A stretch of 64,000 nt of DNA, taken from Streptomyces sedi (lineage in GTDB: Bacteria > Actinomycetota > Actinomycetes > Streptomycetales > Streptomycetaceae). Below, one piece after another: positions 27,321-34,812 of this stretch. Location of the stretch: positions 434,001 to 498,000 of the forward strand of contig NZ_VDGT01000001.1 of the NCBI RefSeq assembly GCF_006335015.1. Reading direction: 5' to 3'. Position numbers and translations under genes: made by a program. The notes below the pieces were generated by a model that ran no database searches, was not told the DNA's origin, and worked only from the letters and a program-made list of their open reading frames with translations. Numbering within the stretch: position 1 is the first letter of the stretch; each line of letters begins with the position of its first letter.

Positions 27321-27553
27321 CAGGCGCCGATGGCCTCCGCGCCACCGCGCCCGCTGGGCTCGGCGACCAGCGGCGGCTCGGCGGCCAGCGGCTGCTCGGA
27401 GGTCAGGGGAACGAGGTCACCCGGCGAGGGCTCGCTGGTGAGCGGCAGCTCGCGGGCCGCGGCCTGGGCGGGCACGGCGATCATCGGTGGGGGCAGCAGG
27501 CTGTCCAGGCGTTTGCTTTTGCTTTCGCATTCGGTCCGGGTGGCGACGGCCAC
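27320..27553 (-). CDS. Small ORF coupled to malQ, unknown
   Basis: A 77-residue frame starting at GTG 27553, with GGAGA 6 nt upstream, a better ribosome site than many genes here. The stop TGA overlaps the malQ ATG by one base. The protein starts MAVATRTECESKSKRLDSLL and then becomes a low-complexity Pro/Glu/Ser/Ala chain with repeated LTSEPS/LTSEQP/LAAEPP/LVAEPS units. No known domain. It may be a leader whose translation drives malQ, or a small disordered partner. Confidence 0.6.
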   Translation of the reverse strand: MAVATRTECESKSKRLDSLLPPPMIAVPAQAAARELPLTSEPSPGDLVPLTSEQPLAAEPPLVAEPSGRGGAEAIGA

Positions 27554-27792
27554 GGGGGTCTCCGTTCGCAGACGGTTGGCTGACGGATCACTGACGGTAA
27601 GTGTCCTGGGTAGTGCCCTACCCAGTGAACGCCATCGCATCCGTGGTCGCGACGGGAAAGCGACGCAACGCACACGTCGGGAGCCGGAAATCCTCCCGCC
27701 CCACCGGCCGTCGGCCTCGGTTTTTCGTGCTCCACCAGGATGACCCGACCGGGTGGGCGATCCGGCCGGGGCCCACCCGTTCGGGTGGTAGC

Positions 27793-28431
27793 TCAGACCG
27801 GCTCGGCGGACTCCGCGGCCAGCGGGGTGAGCGCGGCGCCCCGGCCCTGCCGGCCCGGCTTCGCGGCCTTGCCCTGCTTGGCCGGGCGGCCACCGCGGTT
27901 GGGACGCGCCTCTATGCGGGCGAGCGCGTCGTCGGCGCCGTAGGGGCGCAGATAGGGCAGCCACCGGGGGTCGCGGTGCCCGGTGCCGATGATCCGCCAC
28001 GCCAGCCCGGACGGCGGTCCCGGCGTGTGGCGCAGCCGCCAGCCCAGCTCGGCGACGTGCCGGTCGGCCTTGATGTGGTTGCAGCTGCGACATGCGGCGA
28101 CGACGTTGTCCCAGGCGTGCTGGCCGCCCCTGCTGCGCGGGATCACGTGGTCGACGCTGGTGGCGACACCGCCGCAGTAAGCACAACGGCCGCCGTCCCG
28201 GGCGAAGAGCGCACGTCGGGTCAGCGGCACGGCGGTGCGGTAGGGCACGCGGACGAAGCGTTTGAGTCTGACCACGCTGGGCGCGGGGATCGCGTGGCTG
28301 GCGCTGCGCATCAGGGAACCGGAGGTCTCCAGGCTGACGGCCTTGTCGTTCAGCAGGAGGATCAGCGCGCGCCTGACCGGCACGACGCCCAGCGGCTCGT
28401 ACGAAGCGTTGAGGACCAAGACGTGTGGCAC
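27793..28431 (-). CDS. HNH endonuclease
   Basis: A 212-residue HNH protein of the common actinobacterial type. The N-terminal part is VLVLNASYEPLGVVPVRRAL. The nuclease core has CAYCGG, SVDHVIPRSRGG, and CRSCNHIKADR, giving two CxxC zinc pairs, the catalytic DH and the final HNH His. The C-terminus is a basic, Gly/Lys-rich tail (GGRPAKQGKAAKPG). The start is the GTG at 28431 behind GGAGGG; the open frame continues upstream but without that signal. The widespread, mobile-element-free family is thought to be chromosomal housekeeping; its substrate is unknown. Confidence 0.88.
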   Translation of the reverse strand: MPHVLVLNASYEPLGVVPVRRALILLLNDKAVSLETSGSLMRSASHAIPAPSVVRLKRFVRVPYRTAVPLTRRALFARDGGRCAYCGGVATSVDHVIPRSRGGQHAWDNVVAACRSCNHIKADRHVAELGWRLRHTPGPPSGLAWRIIGTGHRDPRWLPYLRPYGADDALARIEARPNRGGRPAKQGKAAKPGRQGRGAALTPLAAESAEPV

Positions 28432-28683
28432 GAACGCCCTCCGTTTCCGTCGGCGGCGCGTGGCTCGCGCCGTGACGATCTCCCTCAGTGTGTCCCGGGT
28501 GGGGCCACCGGCGCCACCACGATCCGGGAATGTGCCCCAAGTGTCATCCACCACATTCGCCCCACGGGGGACCTCCTCCCCCGTTGCCGACAGCGGCTCC
28601 GCACCGTCGGCGTCCGCCGCGACGCGCTCCCGCGCCGACTACCGTTGGCCCGCGCGGGGGTGGGGAAACACGGAGAGAGCGGC

Positions 28684-29547
28684 ATGGACAACTGGGAGAC
28701 CTGGCTCGCCGGCGGGTTGCGCATCCTGCTGATCACGATCATCGCCGTCGTCGTGCGGTTCGTGGTGCGGCGGGCGCTGACCCGGCTGATAGCGCGCCTC
28801 AACCGCGAGGACAAGGACGGCAAGCGCCGCGCCCTGCGCGGCGGCCGGCTGGTCAACGCCGAGCGGCGGCGGCAGCGCTCGGAGGCCATCGGCTCGGTGC
28901 TGCGCAGCACCGCCTCCGTGGCGATCCTCGGCACGGCCGCGCTGATGGTGCTCTCGCAGTTGGGCATCCAGCTCGGGCCGCTGGTCGCCAGCGCCGGCAT
29001 CATCGGTGTCGCGATCGGCTTCGGCGCCCGGAACCTGGTGACGGACGTGCTCAGCGGCATGTTCATGCTGCTGGAGGACCAGTACGGGGTGGGCGACACC
29101 ATCGACGCGGGCGAGGTCACGGGCGTCGTGCTGGAGATCGGCCTGCGGGTGACGACGCTGCGCGGCGAGGACGGCGCGATCTGGTACGTGCGCAACGGCG
29201 AGATCAAGCGGGTGGGCAACCTCAGCCAGGGGTGGGCGACGGCGGCCGTCGAGGTCGCGGTGGCGCCGGAGAGCGACTTCGCCACGGTCAGGAAGCTGAT
29301 CGCCACCGCCGGCGAGGAGATGTCGGCGTCCGCGCCGTGGGACGAGCAGCTGTGGGAGCCGGTCGAGGTGCTGGGGCTGGAGTCGGTCTCGCTGGAGTCG
29401 ATGGTGCTGAAGGTGAAGGTGAAGACCCCGCCGAACCAGGCGGCGCCGGTGGAACGCGAACTGCGGTGGCGCATCAAGCGGGCGCTGGACGCGGCCGGCA
29501 TCACCCAGGTCGACCCGCCCGCGGTGTCGCTGGAGAAGGGGGACTGA
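28684..29547 (+). CDS. Mechanosensitive ion channel, MscS family
   Basis: A 287-residue small-conductance mechanosensitive channel that releases solutes on hypo-osmotic shock. It has an N-terminal helix (ILLITIIAVVVRFVV), a basic loop, then TM2 and the pore helix GPLVASAGIIGVAIGFGARN with the glycine/alanine pattern of TM3, followed by LVTDVLSGMFMLLEDQYGVGD and the beta domain. The C-terminal alpha/beta domain is complete. ATG at 28684 with GGAGAG upstream. It is divergent from the HNH gene. Confidence 0.9.
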   Translation: MDNWETWLAGGLRILLITIIAVVVRFVVRRALTRLIARLNREDKDGKRRALRGGRLVNAERRRQRSEAIGSVLRSTASVAILGTAALMVLSQLGIQLGPLVASAGIIGVAIGFGARNLVTDVLSGMFMLLEDQYGVGDTIDAGEVTGVVLEIGLRVTTLRGEDGAIWYVRNGEIKRVGNLSQGWATAAVEVAVAPESDFATVRKLIATAGEEMSASAPWDEQLWEPVEVLGLESVSLESMVLKVKVKTPPNQAAPVERELRWRIKRALDAAGITQVDPPAVSLEKGD

Positions 29548-29629
29548 CCGCCGGGGCGCCGCGGCCCCCGCGCGTTTCCGGTTCGGCACCCCCTCCCGCC
29601 GTGACCTGCGGTGCCGCAGAATGGCGGCC

Positions 29630-30256
29630 ATGTCGAGCACTCACCCCGCCCCCACCATCCGCGGCTACCGCCCCGGCGACCGCGACGCGCTCTCGGACAT
29701 CTGTGTCAGGACGGCGCACGCCGGTGGCGACGCGACGGGCCGCTACCGGGAGCCCGAGATCTTCTCGGCGATCTTCGCCACGCCCTACGCCGAGTTGGAG
29801 CCCGACCTGGTCTTCGTCGCCGACAACGGCGAGCGCGCCATCGGCTACATCGTCGGCACCGCCGACAGCACCCGCTTCTACAGGCGGTTCATGGAGCACT
29901 GGCTGCCGACCGTCGCCGACCGCTTCCCCTTGCCGGCGGGGCCGGTCGAGGGCGTCGACGACGGGCTGCGGCACCTGCTGCACCACGCGGACTCGATGCT
30001 GGTGCCCGAGATAGCCGCCGACTACCCCGCGCACCTGCACATCGACCTGCTGCCCGAGGGGCAGCGGCGGGGGCTCGGCCGCCGGTTGATGGCCGCGTTC
30101 ACGGACGCGCTGCGCGAGCGCGGGGTGCGCGGGCTGCATCTGAGCATGAACCCGCGGAACACCGACGCCCGCGCCTTCTACGATCGGCTCGGCTTCGTCG
30201 AACTTCCGCGCCCGGAGGGGAAGAAGGACGTCGACTATCTCGGCATCCGACTCTGA
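29630..30256 (+). CDS. GNAT family N-acetyltransferase
   Basis: A 208-residue GNAT protein. Motif A LLPEGQRRGLGRRLM (about residues 140-155) binds the acetyl-CoA pyrophosphate, and NTDARAFYDRLGFVEL is motif B. The insertion between the first strands (DICVRTAHAGGDATG) resembles acetyltransferases related to the C-terminal domain of some bacterial O-GlcNAcase proteins; the substrate is unknown. I prefer the ATG at 29630 because CAGAAT lies 7 nt upstream (leaderless pattern); an in-frame ATG at 29621 is the alternative. Confidence 0.82.
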   Translation: MSSTHPAPTIRGYRPGDRDALSDICVRTAHAGGDATGRYREPEIFSAIFATPYAELEPDLVFVADNGERAIGYIVGTADSTRFYRRFMEHWLPTVADRFPLPAGPVEGVDDGLRHLLHHADSMLVPEIAADYPAHLHIDLLPEGQRRGLGRRLMAAFTDALRERGVRGLHLSMNPRNTDARAFYDRLGFVELPRPEGKKDVDYLGIRL

Positions 30257-30332
30257 ACGGTCCCGGAGTCCCGGCGTCTTGGCGTCCCGGCGTTTCGGAG
30301 TCCGGCTCCGGGCCCGGCGCGGTCGCGGTCTC

Positions 30333-30350
30333 TGTGTCTCCTGTGACACA
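30333..30350. promoter_or_regulatory. Inverted repeat TGTGTC-N6-GACACA upstream of the GlnX-like operon
   Basis: A perfect 6-bp dyad with 6-bp spacer, 142 bp before the GTG of the sensor gene. It could be an operator for the seven-gene signalling unit. Short dyads arise by chance, so support is weak. Confidence 0.3.
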
Positions 30351-30491
30351 AGGGAAACGAAGACGCAAGAGAAGATCGCGAAACCGACAAGATCCGGGCA
30401 ACGGCGGTGTGTGGCCCGGGCGGGGGCGTCATACTGACTGGCCGTGGCCCATGCCGACCATGCCGACGACGCGAGGGGGAGGGTCCGTCAC

Positions 30492-31922
30492 GTGACTCAG
30501 CCGCCGAGCGCCCCACCGGCGAGCCCACCGGCGTTCCCGGCGCCGCGCGCCGAGGTGCCGGCGGGCCGCGCCGCGCCGGCACCGCCCCCCGGGCCCTCCG
30601 CCGAACCGTCCGGGCGGCTCGCCGCGCCGCTCGGGTGCGTGCGACGGCTGCGGGCCGCGTTCGGCACCGAGCCCGGGCGGCTGCGGCTGATCGGCCTCGC
30701 GCTGGCGGGGCTGCTGCTGCTCTTCGGCGTCACCACGTACTGGCAGTCGGCGGACCGCGCCGAGGCCGCGCGCACCGCGCGGGAGACCAGCCAGCCGCTG
30801 AGCCGGAACGCCGCCGACATCTACCGCTATCTCGCCGACGCCAACACGACGGCGGCCAGCGGCTTCCTCGCCGGCGCCGACGAGCCGAGGAGCGTGCGCA
30901 ACCGCTATGTGCGGCACATCGCCAACGCCTCCGAGCTGCTGGCCTCGGCCGCCGGCCACGGCCAGGACTCGGCGCTCTCGGCCGTGCTGATCGCCCGGCT
31001 CAACGCGGAACTCCCCCGCTACACCGGCCTGGTGGAGACGGCCAGGGCCAACGACCGGCAGCGGCTGCCGCTGGGCAGCGCCTATCTGCGGTACGCGGAC
31101 GAGCGGATGCAGGACACGCTGCTGGCCTCGGCCGACGAGCTCTACCGGCTGGAGACCGCCCGTTACCGCGCCGACCTGGCCCAGGCACGTTCCTGGCCGT
31201 GGCTGTCGATCGGTCTGGGCGTCGCCTGCGTGGGGGCGCTCGGCTGGGCGCAGCGCCGGCACTACCTGCGCACCCACCGCGTGCTCAACCCGGGCCTGGT
31301 GGCGGCCACCACGGCGGCGGGGGTGCTGCTGCTGTGGGTGGCGGGAGGGCACCTGATGGCCAGCTCCGCGCTCCAGGAGGCGGAGTCGGGCCCGGGGCGC
31401 GCGCTGACGACGCTCAGCGACGCGAGGACCGAGGCGTTGCTGGCGCGCGGCTCGGAGAATCTGACGCTGGTCGCGCGCGGGGGTGACAGCACCTTCGACG
31501 AGGAGTACATCTCGTCCATGGACCGGCTGTTGGCCCCACCCGACAGGGCGCGCGCCGGGCTGCTCCTGCTGGCGCTGGCGCAGACCGAGGGCGAGAGCCG
31601 CACGGCGGTGAAGGAGGCGATCGGCGCGGCCAGGGTGTGGGAGCACCGGCACGAGGAGGCCCGTCGGTTCGAGATGGAGGGCGACTACGACGGCGCCATC
31701 CGGCAGGTCATAGGGAACGCGGGCTCGACCGGCGAGTCCTTCGATCGGGTGAACAACAAGCTGACGGACGCCGTGGATCGACAGCAGCGGCTGTTCCTCG
31801 ACGCGGCGCAGAGCGGGCTGAACTGGCTGGGCGCGATGCCGCCCGCCGCCGTCGTCCTGGTGCTGCTCGCCGCCGCGGGCACGGCACGGGGCGTGGCCAG
31901 GCCGCTGGCGGAGTACCGATGA
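30492..31922 (+). CDS. GlnX-like four-helix-bundle membrane sensor
   Basis: A 476-residue membrane protein. After a Pro/Ala-rich cytoplasmic tail it has TM1 (about 65-85), an extracytoplasmic helical domain of about 150 residues, TM2 (about 235-253), TM3 (about 267-287), a second extracytoplasmic helical domain, and TM4 (about 447-467) followed only by ARPLAEYR. This is the architecture of mycobacterial GlnX, which links the amino-acid binding protein GlnH to the kinase PknG. A GlnH-like and a PknG-like gene follow on the same strand, which supports the assignment. The GTG at 30492 has GGAGGG 8 nt upstream; a longer start at 30444 lacks one. The stop overlaps the next small ORF (ATGA). Confidence 0.78.
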   Translation: MTQPPSAPPASPPAFPAPRAEVPAGRAAPAPPPGPSAEPSGRLAAPLGCVRRLRAAFGTEPGRLRLIGLALAGLLLLFGVTTYWQSADRAEAARTARETSQPLSRNAADIYRYLADANTTAASGFLAGADEPRSVRNRYVRHIANASELLASAAGHGQDSALSAVLIARLNAELPRYTGLVETARANDRQRLPLGSAYLRYADERMQDTLLASADELYRLETARYRADLAQARSWPWLSIGLGVACVGALGWAQRRHYLRTHRVLNPGLVAATTAAGVLLLWVAGGHLMASSALQEAESGPGRALTTLSDARTEALLARGSENLTLVARGGDSTFDEEYISSMDRLLAPPDRARAGLLLLALAQTEGESRTAVKEAIGAARVWEHRHEEARRFEMEGDYDGAIRQVIGNAGSTGESFDRVNNKLTDAVDRQQRLFLDAAQSGLNWLGAMPPAAVVLVLLAAAGTARGVARPLAEYR

Positions 31923-32158
31923 ACGACCGGGCGGGGCGACGCGTGGCGGCCGTGGCCGGCGCGCGGCCGTGCCGCGTTCCGGCCGTGGGGGCGGCGCGGC
32001 CGGCGGGCCCAGGGCGCCGGGCGGCCTTCGGGCGGCCGGCGATGAACGGCGCCGACGCGAATCGCGTCTCATGCGGCGAGGCGCGCGCGGCGTTCCCGCC
32101 GACCGGATCGCGCGCCCCCCGCGGGGTTTCCGTGGACGAACGGAGGGTGGGGCCATGA
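31919..32158 (+). CDS. 79-residue ORF overlapping both neighbours, unknown
   Basis: It starts at ATG 31919 inside an ATGA shared with the stop of the GlnX-like gene and stops in another ATGA shared with the start of the GlnH-like gene (32155-32158). The predicted product is Arg/Ala/Gly-rich (MNDRAGRRVAAVAGARPCR...), has two Cys and no membrane segment or known domain. Third positions are mostly G/C, but several codons (CGA, GTT, CCA, AAT, TCA) are rare for this genome. It may be a small protein of the signalling unit or merely a translated spacer that keeps ribosomes coupled. Confidence 0.45.
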   Translation: MNDRAGRRVAAVAGARPCRVPAVGAARPAGPGRRAAFGRPAMNGADANRVSCGEARAAFPPTGSRAPRGVSVDERRVGP

Positions 32159-33213
32159 GGGGAACGACGCGCGGCGAGGCCGGCGTGGGGCGCGGACTGG
32201 CCCCGCACTGGCGGGCGTTGCTGCTGGGTGGCGCGGGGTTGGCGCTGACCGGGGCGATGGTCGTCGGGACGCTGACGGCGGGATCGCCGAGGGAGGGGGG
32301 CGACGGCGGGGTACCGAAGGAGACGGCCGACGCCACCCGGGCCAGCCTGGACGAGGACCCGGTGCCGTTGGCCAGCCGGGAGCGGTGCGACGACAGCGGA
32401 GAGGGCGGCGGCTTCGACCCGGCCGAGAGCCTGGCGCCCAGCCGCGAGGGCGGGCCGGCCGTCGACCGCATCCAGGAGAGCGGCCAACTCGTCGTCGGCA
32501 TCGACCAGAACAGCTACCGCTGGGGGTACCGCCAACCGGACGACGGGAAGATCGTCGGCTTCGACATCGACCTGGCACGCGCCATCGCCGAGGACCTGCT
32601 GGGCCCCGACCCGGACATCGTCTTCCGCGCCATCCCCACCGACCAGCGGATCGGCGCGCTGCGGACGGACAAGGTCGACATGGTGGTGCGCTCCGTGTCG
32701 ATCACCTGCGAGCGCATCGAGCAGGTGGCGTTCTCCGCCTCCTACTTCGAGACGGGGCAACAGCTGATGGTGCCGCGCAACTCACCGATCACCGGCTTCG
32801 ACGAGTCGATGGAGGGGCAGCGGGTGTGCAGCGCGAAGGAGACGACCGCCACCCAGCTGCTGGAGCGGGAGAGCCACGGCGCCCATCTGATGGAGCGGCC
32901 CAACCACCTGGACTGCCTGGTGCAGATCCAACTCGGCCTGGCCGAGGCGCTGATGACGGACAGCGCGCTGGCCGCCGGCCACATCGGGCAGGACCCGACG
33001 ATGCGGCTGGTGGGCGAGGAGCTGACCGCCGAGTCCTACGGGGTGGCGATGCGCAGCGAGGACGAGGACCTGGTCCGCTGGGTCAACGCGGTGCTGGCCT
33101 CCTACCAGGCCGGCGGGACGAGCAGCCGTTGGCACGCCTCCTTCGACGAGTGGCTCTCGGGCTATCTGCCGGAGAGCGCCGGCGTGCCGCCCGAGCCGTT
33201 GTACCGCGACTGA
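32155..33213 (+). CDS. GlnH-like glutamate/amino-acid binding protein, membrane-anchored
   Basis: A family 3 solute-binding protein of 352 residues. An N-terminal segment (about 18-42, WRALLLGGAGLALTGAMVVG) is followed by a linker and the bilobal domain from about residue 100: GQLVVGIDQNSYRWGYR, GFDIDLARAIAED, DMVVRSVSITCERIEQVAFSA. There is no lipobox Cys at the end of the hydrophobic segment (TLTAGSPREGG), so unlike mycobacterial GlnH it is probably anchored by an uncleaved helix or secreted. No glutamate permease or ATPase gene is adjacent. That supports sensing rather than transport, via the GlnX-like protein. GGAGGG lies upstream of the ATG. Confidence 0.83.
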   Translation: MRGTTRGEAGVGRGLAPHWRALLLGGAGLALTGAMVVGTLTAGSPREGGDGGVPKETADATRASLDEDPVPLASRERCDDSGEGGGFDPAESLAPSREGGPAVDRIQESGQLVVGIDQNSYRWGYRQPDDGKIVGFDIDLARAIAEDLLGPDPDIVFRAIPTDQRIGALRTDKVDMVVRSVSITCERIEQVAFSASYFETGQQLMVPRNSPITGFDESMEGQRVCSAKETTATQLLERESHGAHLMERPNHLDCLVQIQLGLAEALMTDSALAAGHIGQDPTMRLVGEELTAESYGVAMRSEDEDLVRWVNAVLASYQAGGTSSRWHASFDEWLSGYLPESAGVPPEPLYRD

Positions 33214-33528
33214 GATCACCGTGCGAGGACAGAGATACCCGGCGGGTCAACCGGGGAAGAGATCGTTCCGACGACATCCGACAGTCCGCCCGCGGCGAAG
33301 GGAGAGCGCGACGCCCGGGGTGGCCGTCGCACCCCCGCGCCACCCGTACCGTTGGCCGCGCCCGCACCACCGTCCGGACCGCCTCCCGACCGACCACACC
33401 GGCGCGGCCGTGGGTGCGCCGCCCCGGCCACGGCCCGGGGCCGCGCGCCCACTGGCCGTGACCCGTCCGAGCACGACCGACCACAGCCGACACGCGGATA
33501 GCCGGCGGGAAAGACTGAGGGGAGAGCG
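33214..33528. other. Gene-free stretch inside the signalling unit
   Basis: 315 bp between the GlnH-like gene and the coiled-coil gene. I see no plausible frame, no strong hairpin and no repeat. It could hold a secondary promoter for the kinase half of the cluster. Confidence 0.5.
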
Positions 33529-34812
33529 ATGGCCCCGGATTCCGGCGGAACGGTGCTGAACCGCGAGGAGGTTGACCGCTCGCTGGCCAGGTTCTCGGCC
33601 GAGCACGAGGCGGTCGAGACCTCGCTGCTCGCCCTCCAGGACCATGCCGGTCGCCGCCTGCTGGAGGGTGCCCGGCTGACGGGCGCGACCCAGGAGCGGT
33701 GGGTGCGCGCCGAGTTGACGCTGACCCGGCTGTGGGGCTGGTTCGACCTGCTCACCGAGGCGTTGGAGACGGCACGGGAGCTGCGGGCGCGGCGGCGGGA
33801 GCCCGGCCGCGAGGAGCTGCTCCAGCTGAGCATGTTGCTGGACGGCGCCAACCTGGCGGTGCCGGGCGACGAGCGGGGCGTGGAGCACCTCGGCTGGCCG
33901 GAGCTGGTGGGCCGGCTGAACGCGGGCTACGCCGGGGTGCTCGATCTGCTGGTGGCCGCCGACGTGGTCTGGTCGGCGCTGCCGGCGCGGATCGACCTGC
34001 TGGCGACGGAGTTGCACCGGCTGCGGGAGCTGGCGCACTCGGTGGGGGTGCGCCCGGGCGCCCATCCGGCGGGTGACGAACTGAACGGGATCACGGCGGA
34101 GTTGACGGGGCTGCGGGCCGAGGTGATCGCCGATCCGCTGGCCTTCTGGGCGGCGGACGGCGGCAGCAGCGCGCCCGGCGGCGGGCGGCCCGACACCTCG
34201 CGCTACGACCGGGCGGCCCGCGCGCTGGACGACATCAGGCGCGAGGTGGACGCGGTGATCGGGGTCCGCAAGGACGCCGAGGAGCGGCTGATCCAGCTGC
34301 GCGACGTGCTCTCCCGGGCCGACCGCACCCTGGCGGAGGCCCGCACCGCGCGGGGCGAGGTGCTGGCGAAGATCGCCGCCTCCGAGGTGCCGGCGGTCCA
34401 CGGACCGGCGAGCGCGCTCCACGAACAGCTGCTGACGGCGGCCGACTACCGCAGGCGTTCCCAGTGGCACCGGCTCTCGCCGCTGCTGGAGTCGTTGGAG
34501 CGGCGCGCCGACGAGGAGCTGCGGCGGGCCAGGGACTCGCTGTCCGCGGTGACCGCGCCGCTGGCGGTCCGCGCGGAGCTGCGGGGGCGGTTGGACGCCT
34601 GGCGGGCGCGGGTCGTCCGGGCGGGGAGGGTGGACGAGCCGCTGCTGTCCGAGCGGTACGACGTCGCCCGCCGACTGCTGTGGACGGCGCCGTGCGATCT
34701 GCGCACGGCCGAGACGGCGGTGCGGCGCTACCGGGAGGCCGCGGCGGAGGCGCTGGCCCCGCCGGCGGACGAGCCCGAGGAGCACGCCGCCCGGCTGAGG
34801 GGGGACGCATGA
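33529..34812 (+). CDS. Helical coiled-coil protein coupled to the PknG-like kinase, unknown
   Basis: A 427-residue soluble protein, Leu/Arg/Glu/Ala-rich and almost entirely helical, with heptad-like stretches at about residues 10-30, 75-100 and 225-290 (for example DDIRREVDAVIGVRKDAEERL). No signal peptide, membrane segment or known catalytic motif. The start is well marked by GGGGAGAG before ATG. Its last four bases (ATGA) overlap the start of the kinase gene, so the two are made in step, and it may be an adaptor or substrate linking the membrane sensor to the kinase. I know of no counterpart in the mycobacterial pknG-glnH-glnX locus. Confidence 0.78.
   Translation: MAPDSGGTVLNREEVDRSLARFSAEHEAVETSLLALQDHAGRRLLEGARLTGATQERWVRAELTLTRLWGWFDLLTEALETARELRARRREPGREELLQLSMLLDGANLAVPGDERGVEHLGWPELVGRLNAGYAGVLDLLVAADVVWSALPARIDLLATELHRLRELAHSVGVRPGAHPAGDELNGITAELTGLRAEVIADPLAFWAADGGSSAPGGGRPDTSRYDRAARALDDIRREVDAVIGVRKDAEERLIQLRDVLSRADRTLAEARTARGEVLAKIAASEVPAVHGPASALHEQLLTAADYRRRSQWHRLSPLLESLERRADEELRRARDSLSAVTAPLAVRAELRGRLDAWRARVVRAGRVDEPLLSERYDVARRLLWTAPCDLRTAETAVRRYREAAAEALAPPADEPEEHAARLRGDA

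Noticed and set aside
33214..33528. A basic frame (RGQRYPAG...) in the GlnH/coiled-coil gap
   Set aside because: No ribosome site and codon use unlike neighbours; treated as intergenic.
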